Source of the DNA: Clostridia bacterium
GTDB lineage: Bacteria; Bacillota_A; Clostridia; Oscillospirales; CAG-272
Direction of reading: 5' to 3'
NCBI GenBank assembly: GCA_017467205.1
Contig: JAFTSQ010000023.1
Coordinates: 1 to 27,929 of the forward strand
DNA: 27,929 bases
This document shows, piece by piece, positions 7,451-14,513 of the stretch; position 1 is the stretch's first letter, and each line of letters opens with the position of its first letter. The notes under the pieces are model-generated. The model saw only the letters and a list, made by a program, of their open reading frames with translations. It was not told the origin of the DNA and did no database searches. A program made the position numbers and the translations under genes.

Positions 7451-8509
7451 ATGGCAGTAAAAGTTGCTATTAACGGCTTTGGCCGTATCGGTCGTCTTGC
7501 TTTCAGACAGATGTTCGGAGCAAAGGGCTACCAGATCGTAGCTATCAACGACCTCACCAGCCCCGAGATGCTCGCTCATCTTCTTAAGTATGACACGGCA
7601 CAGGGTAACTACCTCGCACAGGGACACACCGTAGAGCACAAGGCAGCTACCTTGGCAGAGGACGGCAAGACCGTCGTTGCTCCCGGCGCTATCATCGTTG
7701 ACGGCAAGGAGATCAAGATCTACGCAGAGAAGGACGCTGCAAATTGCCCCTGGAAGAAGCTTCACGTTGACGTTGTACTTGAGTGCACCGGCTTCTACAC
7801 CTCTAAGGAGAAGTCTATGGCTCACATCAAGGCTGGCGCAAAGAAGGTTGTTATCTCCGCTCCCGCAGGCAACGATCTCAAGACCATCGTTTACGGCGTA
7901 AACAACGATACTCTTACCGCAGAGGATCAGATCATTTCCGCTGCATCCTGCACCACCAACTGCCTTGCACCTATGGCAAAGGCTCTTAACGACGCATATC
8001 CCATCCAGTCCGGTATTATGACCACCGTTCACGCATACACCGTTGACCAGATGATCCTTGACGGTCCTCACAGAAAGGGCGACCTTCGCCGTGCTCGTGC
8101 AGGCGCACAGAACATCGTTCCCAACTCTACCGGCGCTGCAAAGGCAATCGGCCTTGTTATCCCCGAGCTCAACGGCAAGCTTATCGGCTCTGCTCAGAGA
8201 GTTCCCACCTGCACCGGCTCGACCACTATCCTCGTTGCAGTTGTTAAGGGTCAGAATGTAACCAAGGATTCCATCAACGCAGCTATGAAGGCTCAGGCTT
8301 CCGAGTCCTTCGGCTACAACACCGATCAGATAGTTTCTTCCGACGTTATCGGTATGAGATACGGCTCGCTCTTTGATGCAACTCAGACTATGGTTGCAAA
8401 GATCGACGAGGATACCTATCAGGTACAGGTTGTTTCTTGGTACGACAACGAGAACTCCTACACCTCTCAGATGGTTAGAACTATTAAGCAGTTCGCAGAA
8501 ATCAAGTAA
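7451..8509 (+). CDS. gapA: Glyceraldehyde-3-phosphate dehydrogenase
   Basis: A 352-residue glycolytic enzyme that oxidises glyceraldehyde 3-phosphate to 1,3-bisphosphoglycerate with NAD+ and phosphate. The Rossmann start [16 protein letters not shown], the catalytic cysteine (about residue 167) in [12 protein letters not shown], the HAYTVDQ segment and the C-terminal [17 protein letters not shown] are diagnostic. The start at 7451 follows a strong GGAGG ribosome site about nine bases away. The frame is open upstream to 7409 but lacks such a site. Codon use is visibly biased towards a small set (for example ACC, GTT, AAG and GCA), fitting a very highly expressed gene. It is a single-gene unit with its own promoter and terminator; pgk and tpi are not next to it. 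Confidence 0.98.
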   Translation: MAVKVAINGFGRIGRLAFRQMFGAKGYQIVAINDLTSPEMLAHLLKYDTAQGNYLAQGHTVEHKAATLAEDGKTVVAPGAIIVDGKEIKIYAEKDAANCPWKKLHVDVVLECTGFYTSKEKSMAHIKAGAKKVVISAPAGNDLKTIVYGVNNDTLTAEDQIISAASCTTNCLAPMAKALNDAYPIQSGIMTTVHAYTVDQMILDGPHRKGDLRRARAGAQNIVPNSTGAAKAIGLVIPELNGKLIGSAQRVPTCTGSTTILVAVVKGQNVTKDSINAAMKAQASESFGYNTDQIVSSDVIGMRYGSLFDATQTMVAKIDEDTYQVQVVSWYDNENSYTSQMVRTIKQFAEIK

Positions 8510-8547
8510 AATATAAGAGGCTGTCGCCTTTAGGCACAACCGAAAAC

Positions 8548-8590
8548 AAAATAGCGAAGTATAGACTTGCTCTGTGCTTCGCTATTTTTT
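8548..8590 (+). terminator. Intrinsic terminator of gapA
   Basis: A 12-bp stem (8548-8559 with 8577-8588) around a 17-base loop, ending in six T residues (8585-8590), about 40 bases after the gapA stop. Confidence 0.8.
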
Positions 8591-8888
8591 GGTATTTGAT
8601 AAGCGATTAAGGTTGAAAACCTAAGGTTTTCTTCGATTTCATTTAGTATTTTGTTTTCTATTTTCCCTCTCGCGCTCTACCGTACACTCGTACGCCGACG
8701 TTCGCGAGAGCGAAAATTTTTGCTCTAAATCCGTACGCCTCGGGTTATCCCCCACCCCGTGTCGCAAAAACTCTCCGCTTCTGCTCGGTTTTACAGAATG
8801 CGTATTGGCTTTTTCAACAGAGCCGAGGAGAGCTCTTTGTTGAATTTTCACATAATTTTGCACAGGCACGTCAAAATTCCACCAATTA
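8591..8888. other. Hairpin-bearing non-coding stretch between gapA and the SPFH operon
   Basis: Roughly 300 bases with no convincing gene. Visible structure includes an odd-centred palindrome around 8615-8631 (GAAAACCT, A, AGGTTTTC). There is a longer hairpin from CTCTCGCG near 8669 to CGCGAGAG near 8703, and next to it AGAGC with GCTCT around 8706-8725. A minus-strand frame of 76 codons (8869-8639) has no ribosome site, and its product is highly charged and low in hydrophobics. I regard the stretch as a possible dispersed intergenic element rather than a gene. Confidence 0.4.
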
Positions 8889-8917
8889 TTGACAATCGCG
8901 CGCAGGCGTGGTATAAT
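8889..8917 (+). promoter_or_regulatory. Perfect consensus promoter of the ESCRT-III-like operon
   Basis: TTGACA (8889-8894), 17-base spacer, TATAAT (8912-8917), 33 bases before the first ATG of the operon. Both hexamers are exact matches, so basal transcription by the housekeeping sigma factor is expected. No sigma-54 or ECF-type boxes were seen. Confidence 0.9.
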
Positions 8918-8950
8918 AAATAATAAATATTTTATTTAGGAGAGATGATT

Positions 8951-9988
8951 ATGGGACTTTTTAGCAGAAAAACCACTCAGATAATCAAATTCGAGCAGAA
9001 CCTTTGCAACGCATCGGTGAACGATAACGAGGTGCTTTTCGTCAGAGTCGGCTCGATAGTTGAGCAAAAGGACGTCATTTTGGAAGTTCCTTTCACTCAC
9101 ACGGCTCTCGTTATCAAGGGTGGCGGAGATTGCCGTCATTACAAGAGCGGAAGCTACAATATTTTCGAGAACAAAGAAGAGATTAAGAACTGGAAAAAGG
9201 GACTTTCGGTAGAGGTTATTTATATGCCGAAGGACACGAGCGTTCTTATCCGCTGGGGCACTCCCAACAAGATAACCTACAGGGACGGTGCGAGCGGCAA
9301 GGTCGTTCACGTCGGTGCGTTCGGCAACTTCGGTATCGATATCTCCAATCACGAGCAGTTCTTCCGCAAGGTCGTCGGCTTCCGAAAGGAGTTCGAGCTT
9401 GAGGACTTCAGCGAGCGATTCAGCGCCGCGGTTATTGACGAGTTTTGCGATAACTTCCTCAAGATAGTAAACGCCGAGGAGCTTACATACGACCAGTTTG
9501 ACGCTAACAAGAAAAAGATAGCCGTCAACGTAACGAAGATTCTCAATGCGAAGTTCGATAAGGATTGGGGTATCACCCTGCGCGATTTCATTATCGAGTC
9601 GCTCAATATCACCGAGGAGGATATCGAGCGCGTTGAGAGCGTTGCCGAGGAGGCACAGAAAACCAAGAAACTCAAGGAGCATCTTGCGGAGATTGAGCGC
9701 CTTGACGACAAGCAGTGGGAGAGAGAAAAGTACCTTCGCCAGCTCGAGCTTCAGGACAAGGCGGCGTACTACGAGATACTTAAGGTAATAGGCAACCGCC
9801 CCATCGGTCAGCCGGGTACTGCGGGCGGACAGTTCTGCCCTAACTGCGGACATAGCTACGAGAGCACGGCAGCCTTCTGCCCCTCCTGCGGCAAGCGTCT
9901 TGGAACGGTTACGGTTAAGTGCTCCAAGTGCGGCGCTGAAAACAAGGGCGATTCGGCATTCTGCACCGCGTGCGGAAATAAGCTTTAA
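8951..9988 (+). CDS. SPFH (band 7) domain protein with two C-terminal zinc ribbons, YdjI-like
   Basis: A 345-residue SPFH-domain protein of the group often labelled virion core protein or YdjI. An N-terminal MGLFSRK segment (a likely membrane-touching tip) leads into a band 7 domain over roughly residues 25-235, with the typical IRWGTPNKI and HVGAFGNFGIDI strands. A charged helix follows at about 235-285 (QKTKKLKEHLAEIERLDDKQ). Residues 295-345 form two CxxC...CxxC zinc ribbons (FCPNCG...FCPSCG and KCSKCG...FCTACG). The start at 8951 is chosen over the ATG at 8945 because AGGAG is properly spaced only for the former. It is the first gene of a six-gene operon. SPFH proteins form oligomers on membranes, and in Bacillus subtilis the YdjI gene lies in the operon of the ESCRT-III homologue PspA, which supports a membrane role here. 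Confidence 0.88.
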   Translation: MGLFSRKTTQIIKFEQNLCNASVNDNEVLFVRVGSIVEQKDVILEVPFTHTALVIKGGGDCRHYKSGSYNIFENKEEIKNWKKGLSVEVIYMPKDTSVLIRWGTPNKITYRDGASGKVVHVGAFGNFGIDISNHEQFFRKVVGFRKEFELEDFSERFSAAVIDEFCDNFLKIVNAEELTYDQFDANKKKIAVNVTKILNAKFDKDWGITLRDFIIESLNITEEDIERVESVAEEAQKTKKLKEHLAEIERLDDKQWEREKYLRQLELQDKAAYYEILKVIGNRPIGQPGTAGGQFCPNCGHSYESTAAFCPSCGKRLGTVTVKCSKCGAENKGDSAFCTACGNKL

Positions 9989-10012
9989 TAAAGATTATCG
10001 GAGGAATTACAT

Positions 10013-10330
10013 ATGTGGCCTTTTAAGAAAAAAAGCAACGGCGTGAAAAATGGTGAGGACAGGGAGCTTATCGACCGTAATTATAAGCTCGTTGAGGCGC
10101 TTATAGTCCTTTCTTCTGACGAGGAGCTTACCGAGCAGCTCGGTGACGTCAAGGAAAAGCTCAAATATCTCACCCCCTCGGAGAACCCCAAGGTATACGA
10201 TGCTGACAAAAAAATCACTAACGCTATACAGGATATGAAGATTCTTCTCACCAAGGAAGCTGTTCCGAAGGCGAAAACGGCTCTTAAGGAGCTTCTTGTT
10301 CTCGTCGCTGAGAGAAACTCGCTCGTCTGA
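10013..10330 (+). CDS. Small helical protein of the ESCRT-III-like operon, unknown family
   Basis: A 105-residue protein that I do not recognise. It starts MWPFKKKSNG, a short aromatic and basic segment like the N-terminal tips of the two neighbours (MGLFSRK and MKNFFGNLFK) and possibly a membrane-insertion helix. The rest is predicted helical and charged, with heptad-like Leu spacing in YKLVEALIVLSSDEELTEQL and in the final TALKELLVLVAERNSLV. There is no transmembrane segment, Cys pair or enzymatic motif. A GGAGG site lies 8 bases before the ATG, and the gene is 24 bases after the SPFH gene and 23 bases before the next one. A small adaptor or an additional filament subunit are the obvious guesses, but neither is shown. 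Confidence 0.75.
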   Translation: MWPFKKKSNGVKNGEDRELIDRNYKLVEALIVLSSDEELTEQLGDVKEKLKYLTPSENPKVYDADKKITNAIQDMKILLTKEAVPKAKTALKELLVLVAERNSLV

Positions 10331-10353
10331 AACGAAAGGTAACGGTTTGATTT

Positions 10354-10980
10354 ATGGGAATGAAGAACTTTTTCGGCAATCTTTTCAAGAGCAAGTACGA
10401 CAAGCTCTCTCGCGAAGAGGTGGTTGACGCTATATGCAAGCTCGAGAAGGAATCTGCCGATATTGAAGCGGATATAGTCACGCGTCAGGCTCATATTGAC
10501 GCGCTTATAGAAAAAGGAAAGAGCGAAAAATCCCGCGACGTTCAGCTCTTTTACGCAAAGAAAATCAACGCGCTCAAGGAGGAGCGCAAGCAGCAGATGC
10601 AAAGAGCGATGTACTTGCTCTACAACATTCAGCTGATGAACAAGCTCAAGATAGCTATTGACGACAACCAGTTCTTCCACAACACTACGGGTATGTCGCT
10701 CGGAAATCTGCTCAGCGACCAAAAGGGTCTTGCAAAGTTCCTCAACAAAGCGCTTGACACCAAGATGGACGCAGAGAGAGTTCTTACCGAGGCGGACGAT
10801 ACCTTCAAGATGATAGAGGAGTCATACACTCCGAGCAGTGCGATATACGGCGTCAGTCAGAACGACGACGAGCTGCTTGCCGTTTTTGAAACGGGAGCGC
10901 AGGCAAACGAGGAGGCTATGCTTTTCGGCGATAACGCAGGGCTTGGCAAGACCGGAGAAAAAGGAGAAGAAGAATTATGA
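10354..10980 (+). CDS. ESCRT-III-like (Snf7/CHMP4-type) coiled-coil protein A
   Basis: A 208-residue, almost entirely helical protein. The first residues (MGMKNFFGNLFKSKYDKLSR) resemble the amphipathic N-terminal tip of Snf7/CHMP4 proteins. A long helical hairpin over about residues 18-100 carries a basic, Glu-rich first helix (EEVVDAICKLEKESADIEAD) and a Lys-rich second segment (AKKINALKEERKQQMQRAMY). Shorter helices and an acidic C-terminus (GEKGEEEL) follow. Basic core then acidic tail is the layout of ESCRT-III subunits, which polymerise on membranes and are kept closed by the tail. The call rests on this layout, recalled family sequences and the MIT-AAA neighbour; primary identity is low. 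The next gene overlaps by four bases (ATGA). A second ATG at 10360 could be the real start. A generic coiled-coil protein is the alternative. Confidence 0.62.
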   Translation: MGMKNFFGNLFKSKYDKLSREEVVDAICKLEKESADIEADIVTRQAHIDALIEKGKSEKSRDVQLFYAKKINALKEERKQQMQRAMYLLYNIQLMNKLKIAIDDNQFFHNTTGMSLGNLLSDQKGLAKFLNKALDTKMDAERVLTEADDTFKMIEESYTPSSAIYGVSQNDDELLAVFETGAQANEEAMLFGDNAGLGKTGEKGEEEL

Positions 10981-11540
10981 TGTCGGAGAAGAAGCAGCTT
11001 AAAAAGCGTATGCTCATACGCAAAACCATAAACGAAATGAACAAGCAGATACAAAAGCTTGAGGAGCAGAAGCAGGTATATATTGAGGCGGGCAAGGAGG
11101 CTAACAAAAAAGGCCTTACCGCGCAGTACAACCTCGCTCTCTCCGGTCTTAAAATGACCATTCAGCAGCAAAAGCGCGTCTATGAGATGAAGCTCAATTT
11201 CGAGATTACCTCGCAGATGAAGGATATGGCGGGTATGACCACCGAATTCCTTAAGGGAATGGGCGTTCTCAGCAAGGATATGATGAAGCTTTCCAAGGAA
11301 AAGGAGTTCATCAAGGTTCAAAAGCAGTTTAACGAGGCAATGGCAAGCGTTGAGCTTCAGAGCGAATATCTTGAGAGCTTTATGGACGAAACGCAGTCTG
11401 CGTTCGCCTCGGGAACTATCTCCTCCTCCTCGGATACCTCCGAGCTTGAAGCGCTTATCACCAACGAAAGCGCCGCCGACGAAACCGAGGTGGCAATCGA
11501 CAAGGAGCTTGAAATGCTCAAATCCAAGATGAGCGAATAA
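10977..11540 (+). CDS. ESCRT-III-like (Vps2/CHMP-type) coiled-coil protein B with MIM1-like tail
   Basis: A 187-residue helical protein. A basic first helix (KKQLKKRMLIRKTINEMNKQ) pairs with a second (KKGLTAQYNLALSGLKMTIQ). Next come a Met-rich middle region (TSQMKDMAGMTTEFLKGMGV) and a helix ending ESFMDETQSAF, then a Ser-rich linker and an acidic tail. This order matches Vps2/CHMP-class ESCRT-III proteins, which carry a comparable Met-rich segment and an MDE-like motif before the linker. The last 17 residues (about 171-187, EVAIDKELEMLKSKMSE) fit the MIM1 pattern (D/E)xxLxxRLxxLK, with Ile for the first Leu and Glu for Arg. MIM1 is the peptide by which Vps4-type MIT domains grip their filaments, and an MIT-like ATPase is the next gene. 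Remote homology is inferred, not computed. Confidence 0.65.
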   Translation: MMSEKKQLKKRMLIRKTINEMNKQIQKLEEQKQVYIEAGKEANKKGLTAQYNLALSGLKMTIQQQKRVYEMKLNFEITSQMKDMAGMTTEFLKGMGVLSKDMMKLSKEKEFIKVQKQFNEAMASVELQSEYLESFMDETQSAFASGTISSSSDTSELEALITNESAADETEVAIDKELEMLKSKMSE

Positions 11541-11555
11541 ATTTAGGAGATCAAT

Positions 11556-13643
11556 ATGGCAAGTATCGATCTTTTGTTTGAAACCTTTGAGATATATCAC
11601 AAAAAGGCGAAGGAAAGTCTTGACGGCAAGGATTACGCTCTTGCAAAGAAATATTTTCGCCTTGCCGCAGAGCAGATGCTCAAGCTGGCAAAGGAGAGCA
11701 AGGGTGAGCTTCAGAAGGCAAGACTTCAGCGCGCAAAGAGCATAATAGAGCTCGCAGAGCGCCTGCCCGACGGGGTAAAGCTTCAGTCGAACAACCAAAG
11801 CTTCGCACCCAAGAAAGCACCTGCGGTTCAGGATGCGGGCGAGCCTATCTCGCTTGAGGAGGCTATGGCGCAGCTCGACGAGCTTGAGGGGCTTGATGCG
11901 GTAAAGGGTCAGATTCGCGATTGGGTTGATCAGATAAAGGTGTTTAAGGTGAGAAGCGAGCGCGGACTTCCCGTGCCCGATATGTCCTACCACCTCGTCT
12001 TTGCCGGCAACCCCGGAACGGGTAAGACCACCGTCGCAAGAATAGTGTCCAAAATATACCGCGCCCTCGGCATCATTTCCTCGGGTCATCTCGTGGAGGT
12101 TGACAGGAGCGGACTCGTCGCAGGCTACGTCGGTCAAACGGCGCTTAAGACCGACGAGGTCGTAAACCGCGCAATAGGCGGAGTTCTGTTCGTTGACGAG
12201 GCGTATACTCTTACCTCTGGCGGCTCTAACGACTTTGGTCAGGAGGCGGTTGATACGCTTCTTAAGGCTATGGAGGATAACCGCCAAAACCTCGTCGTAA
12301 TATTCGCGGGCTACGATAACCTGATGGATAAATTCATTGATTCAAACCCCGGTCTTCGCTCGCGAGTCAAGACCTTTATCAATTTCGCGGACTACACGCC
12401 GAGTGAGCTCTTCAATATATTCGCAGGCCTTTGCCGCAAGAACGGATATACCTTGGCAAGCAGTGCTGCATACGCGCTCTCGGATTACTTCGAGGAGGCG
12501 TACGCAAAGCGTGACGAGAACTTCGGTAACGGCCGTGACGTGCGTAACCTGTTCGAGAAAACGGTTACCAAGCAGTCGAAGAGGGTATCGCTTATCGATA
12601 GCCCGACCGACGAGGAGCTTGCCGAGATTCGTACGGCGGACCTTTGTATCGACCCGAAATTCACGCGTAACGTTACCCCCGATAAGCCGATAGCGCCCCC
12701 GCCGCGCCCCGACACAAAGGCGGACGCCGAGCGCACACCCGAGGATAAGGTGCTCGAGAGTGCCCCAACCGCACCCTCCGAGTTCAAGTTTGATTGGGAT
12801 AGTCTTCCCACAGTCACCTTCTCGGACGTCGCAGGTCTTGAGAGCGTTAAGGAAGCGGTGAACGTGAAGGTTCTCCTTCCGCTCAAGAACCCCGAGGCAT
12901 TCGAGGGCTACGTCAAGAAAAACGGCGGCGGACTGCTCCTTTACGGACCGCCCGGCACGGGTAAAACGATGATTGCCGCGGCTATCGCAAACGAGATAGG
13001 AGCGAAGTTCTGCTCGGTCAAGCCGTCCGACCTTCTTCATCAGGGAGCAGGTCAGTCGGAGAAGGCTATAAGGGAGCTCTTCCGTCAGGCAAGGGCATAC
13101 CCGTGTGCAGTTATTTACTTCGACGAGATAGATTCCATATCACCGAAGAACACGAAATCGCAGTACGCAAAGCAGCTGCGCTCGGAGTTCCTCGCCCAAC
13201 TTCAAGGCGTTGAGAGCTACGGCAAGGATACGGGAAATATCCTCTTCCTTATCGCCGCAACCAATAAGCCTTGGGATATCGACAGTGCGTTCGTGCGCCC
13301 CGGCAGATTCGGAACGAGAGTCTACGTCGGACTTCCCGATGACGAGGCAAGGCGCTACATAATAGAAAAGCACTTGAACAAGCTCGGAGCAAAGGGGCTC
13401 GTTGACGTCAGACGCGACGAGATAGACCTTGATAGACTCGTCGGAGAAACCGAGGGCTTCAACGGCTCGGATATGACGAATATGCTCGATAGCGTTGAGG
13501 ACCTTTCTATCCTTCGCGGCATCAAAACAGGCGAGAAATTCGTCACGGGTGCGGACTTCGACGAGGCGCTAAAGAAGGTAAGCTCGTCCGTACAGCGCGA
13601 GGATATCGAAAAGCTCAAGGATTGGCGCGCCGAAAACGGCTGA
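11556..13643 (+). CDS. MIT-like domain plus tandem AAA+ ATPase (CbbX/SpoVK-type and Vps4-like)
   Basis: A 695-residue protein with three parts. Residues 1-70 form a helical hairpin resembling MIT domains, including the pattern AKESLDGKDYALAKKYFRLA and the end RAKSIIELAERL. Residues about 100-360 are a CbbX/SpoVK-type AAA+ domain: Walker A GNPGTGKT (about 150-157), pore loop GLVAGYVGQT and Walker B GVLFVDEAYTL. Residues about 410-690 are a classical AAA domain closest to Vps4/katanin/spastin: VTFSDVAGLESVKEAV, Walker A GPPGTGKT (about 464-471), Walker B VIYFDEID (about 518-525), sensor AATNKPWDID, arginine finger RPGRF and GFNGSDM. Both ATPase sites look intact. Vps4 uses the same MIT-AAA logic to pull apart ESCRT-III filaments; here the likely substrates are the two coiled-coil proteins encoded just upstream. 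An AGGAG site lies seven bases before the ATG. The double-AAA build is unusual. Confidence 0.85.
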   Translation: MASIDLLFETFEIYHKKAKESLDGKDYALAKKYFRLAAEQMLKLAKESKGELQKARLQRAKSIIELAERLPDGVKLQSNNQSFAPKKAPAVQDAGEPISLEEAMAQLDELEGLDAVKGQIRDWVDQIKVFKVRSERGLPVPDMSYHLVFAGNPGTGKTTVARIVSKIYRALGIISSGHLVEVDRSGLVAGYVGQTALKTDEVVNRAIGGVLFVDEAYTLTSGGSNDFGQEAVDTLLKAMEDNRQNLVVIFAGYDNLMDKFIDSNPGLRSRVKTFINFADYTPSELFNIFAGLCRKNGYTLASSAAYALSDYFEEAYAKRDENFGNGRDVRNLFEKTVTKQSKRVSLIDSPTDEELAEIRTADLCIDPKFTRNVTPDKPIAPPPRPDTKADAERTPEDKVLESAPTAPSEFKFDWDSLPTVTFSDVAGLESVKEAVNVKVLLPLKNPEAFEGYVKKNGGGLLLYGPPGTGKTMIAAAIANEIGAKFCSVKPSDLLHQGAGQSEKAIRELFRQARAYPCAVIYFDEIDSISPKNTKSQYAKQLRSEFLAQLQGVESYGKDTGNILFLIAATNKPWDIDSAFVRPGRFGTRVYVGLPDDEARRYIIEKHLNKLGAKGLVDVRRDEIDLDRLVGETEGFNGSDMTNMLDSVEDLSILRGIKTGEKFVTGADFDEALKKVSSSVQREDIEKLKDWRAENG

Positions 13644-13679
13644 TAAATTTCGACTTAAACTTGAAAGGACTTTTTACAT

Positions 13680-14453
13680 ATGAAATGCACGCGATGCGGC
13701 GGTGAAGCCGTTTCGATAGGCGGCGGTCAGTACCGCTGCAGATATTGCAGGAACGTTCAGTCCGAGGCTCCGACCTCGTACCAACCTCCCGTAGCTCCCA
13801 CCGTGGCGGCGACTGCGCCCGCTACGCAGGAGGTGACTCATAGGGACGAGGGCGCGGATCTTTATGAAAAGATAATCGACGGTGTGCTTGAGATAAGATG
13901 CAGATTCCCCAAATGCATTTCCTCGGGCTCGGGTCTTCTTATCGACAAGGAGCGCGGATACGCACTGACGAACACCCACGTGGTGACCGACGGTTGCAAG
14001 ACTCCCTCTGAAATATCGGTAAACATAGCAGGTGAAACGGTGCCTGCCGAGATAGTACTTCTCGGTGACGACCGCGGCGGCGAGGGCGACGGTATCGACC
14101 TTGCTCTCATCAAGCTCGCTCGTGTTCCCACAAAAGCCGTCGAGATAAAATTCGGCGACTATTCGTCAGTCCGCATTGGCGAGAGAGTCTACGTCGTTGG
14201 AAATTCTCTTGGCTACGGCATCTGCATAACCAGCGGCATAGTCAGCGATAAGAACCGCTTGGTTGGCGGCAAGCGCCATATAATGACTGACTGCGCCGTA
14301 AATACCGGTAACTCGGGCGGCCCGTTCTTCAATGCAAATGCCCAGGCAATTGGCGTTATCGTTTCGAGCATACTTTCCGCAGAGGGAATGAATTTTGCAA
14401 TTCCTGCGGATATGGCTATTGAATTCGTGCGTCGGGTATTGCCGAGATTCTGA
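13680..14453 (+). CDS. Zinc-ribbon trypsin-like (HtrA/Deg-type) serine protease
   Basis: A 257-residue protein with an N-terminal zinc ribbon (C3, C6, C20, C23), a Pro/Ala/Thr-rich linker (about 30-55) and a chymotrypsin-fold protease domain. The catalytic triad is visible: H100 in LTNTHVV, D140 in GIDLALIKL and S212 in NTGNSGGPFF. It therefore looks active and is closest to the HtrA/DegP catalytic domain. It has no PDZ domain, signal peptide or membrane segment, so it is probably cytoplasmic, which is less usual for this family. It is the last gene of the operon, 37 bases after the ATPase, and shares the zinc-ribbon habit with the SPFH protein. Processing or clearing of operon partners is a reasonable but untested role. 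A strong terminator follows. Confidence 0.9.
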   Translation: MKCTRCGGEAVSIGGGQYRCRYCRNVQSEAPTSYQPPVAPTVAATAPATQEVTHRDEGADLYEKIIDGVLEIRCRFPKCISSGSGLLIDKERGYALTNTHVVTDGCKTPSEISVNIAGETVPAEIVLLGDDRGGEGDGIDLALIKLARVPTKAVEIKFGDYSSVRIGERVYVVGNSLGYGICITSGIVSDKNRLVGGKRHIMTDCAVNTGNSGGPFFNANAQAIGVIVSSILSAEGMNFAIPADMAIEFVRRVLPRF

Positions 14454-14467
14454 CACAGCTTAAAAAT

Positions 14468-14513
14468 AAAAAATGCGTTGGCAGAAAATAAAAACTGCCA
14501 ACGCATTTTTTGT
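14468..14513. terminator. Bidirectional terminator between the protease and SGNH hydrolase genes
   Basis: A perfect 17-bp stem (14468-14484 with 14495-14511) around an A-rich 10-base loop, with A runs on one side and T runs on the other. It begins 15 bases after the protease stop and overlaps the very end of the convergent hydrolase gene, so it can end both transcripts. Confidence 0.9.

Noticed and set aside
7397..8539. Long leftward frame of 380 codons antisense to gapA
   Set aside because: Exact shadow of the highly biased gapA coding sequence, with no ribosome site and Cys/Ser/Leu-rich nonsense composition.
8639..8869. Leftward 76-codon frame upstream of the SPFH operon
   Set aside because: No ribosome site; it overlays hairpin-forming non-coding sequence; kept only as part of a possible dispersed element.
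8951..9988. Phage origin suggested by the common label virion core protein for the SPFH gene
   Set aside because: The label comes from a distant resemblance only; the domain is band 7, and no capsid, tail, integrase or lysis gene lies nearby.
10354..11540. Calling the two coiled-coil proteins canonical PspA
   Set aside because: PspA-specific sequence is not evident; their tips, Met-rich region and MIM1-like tail look closer to Snf7/Vps2 layouts, so the broader ESCRT-III-like label is safer.
10857..12287. Leftward 476-codon frame antisense to the ESCRT-III-like and ATPase genes
   Set aside because: Mirror of strongly coding sequence on the other strand; Leu/His/Cys-rich composition and no start signals.
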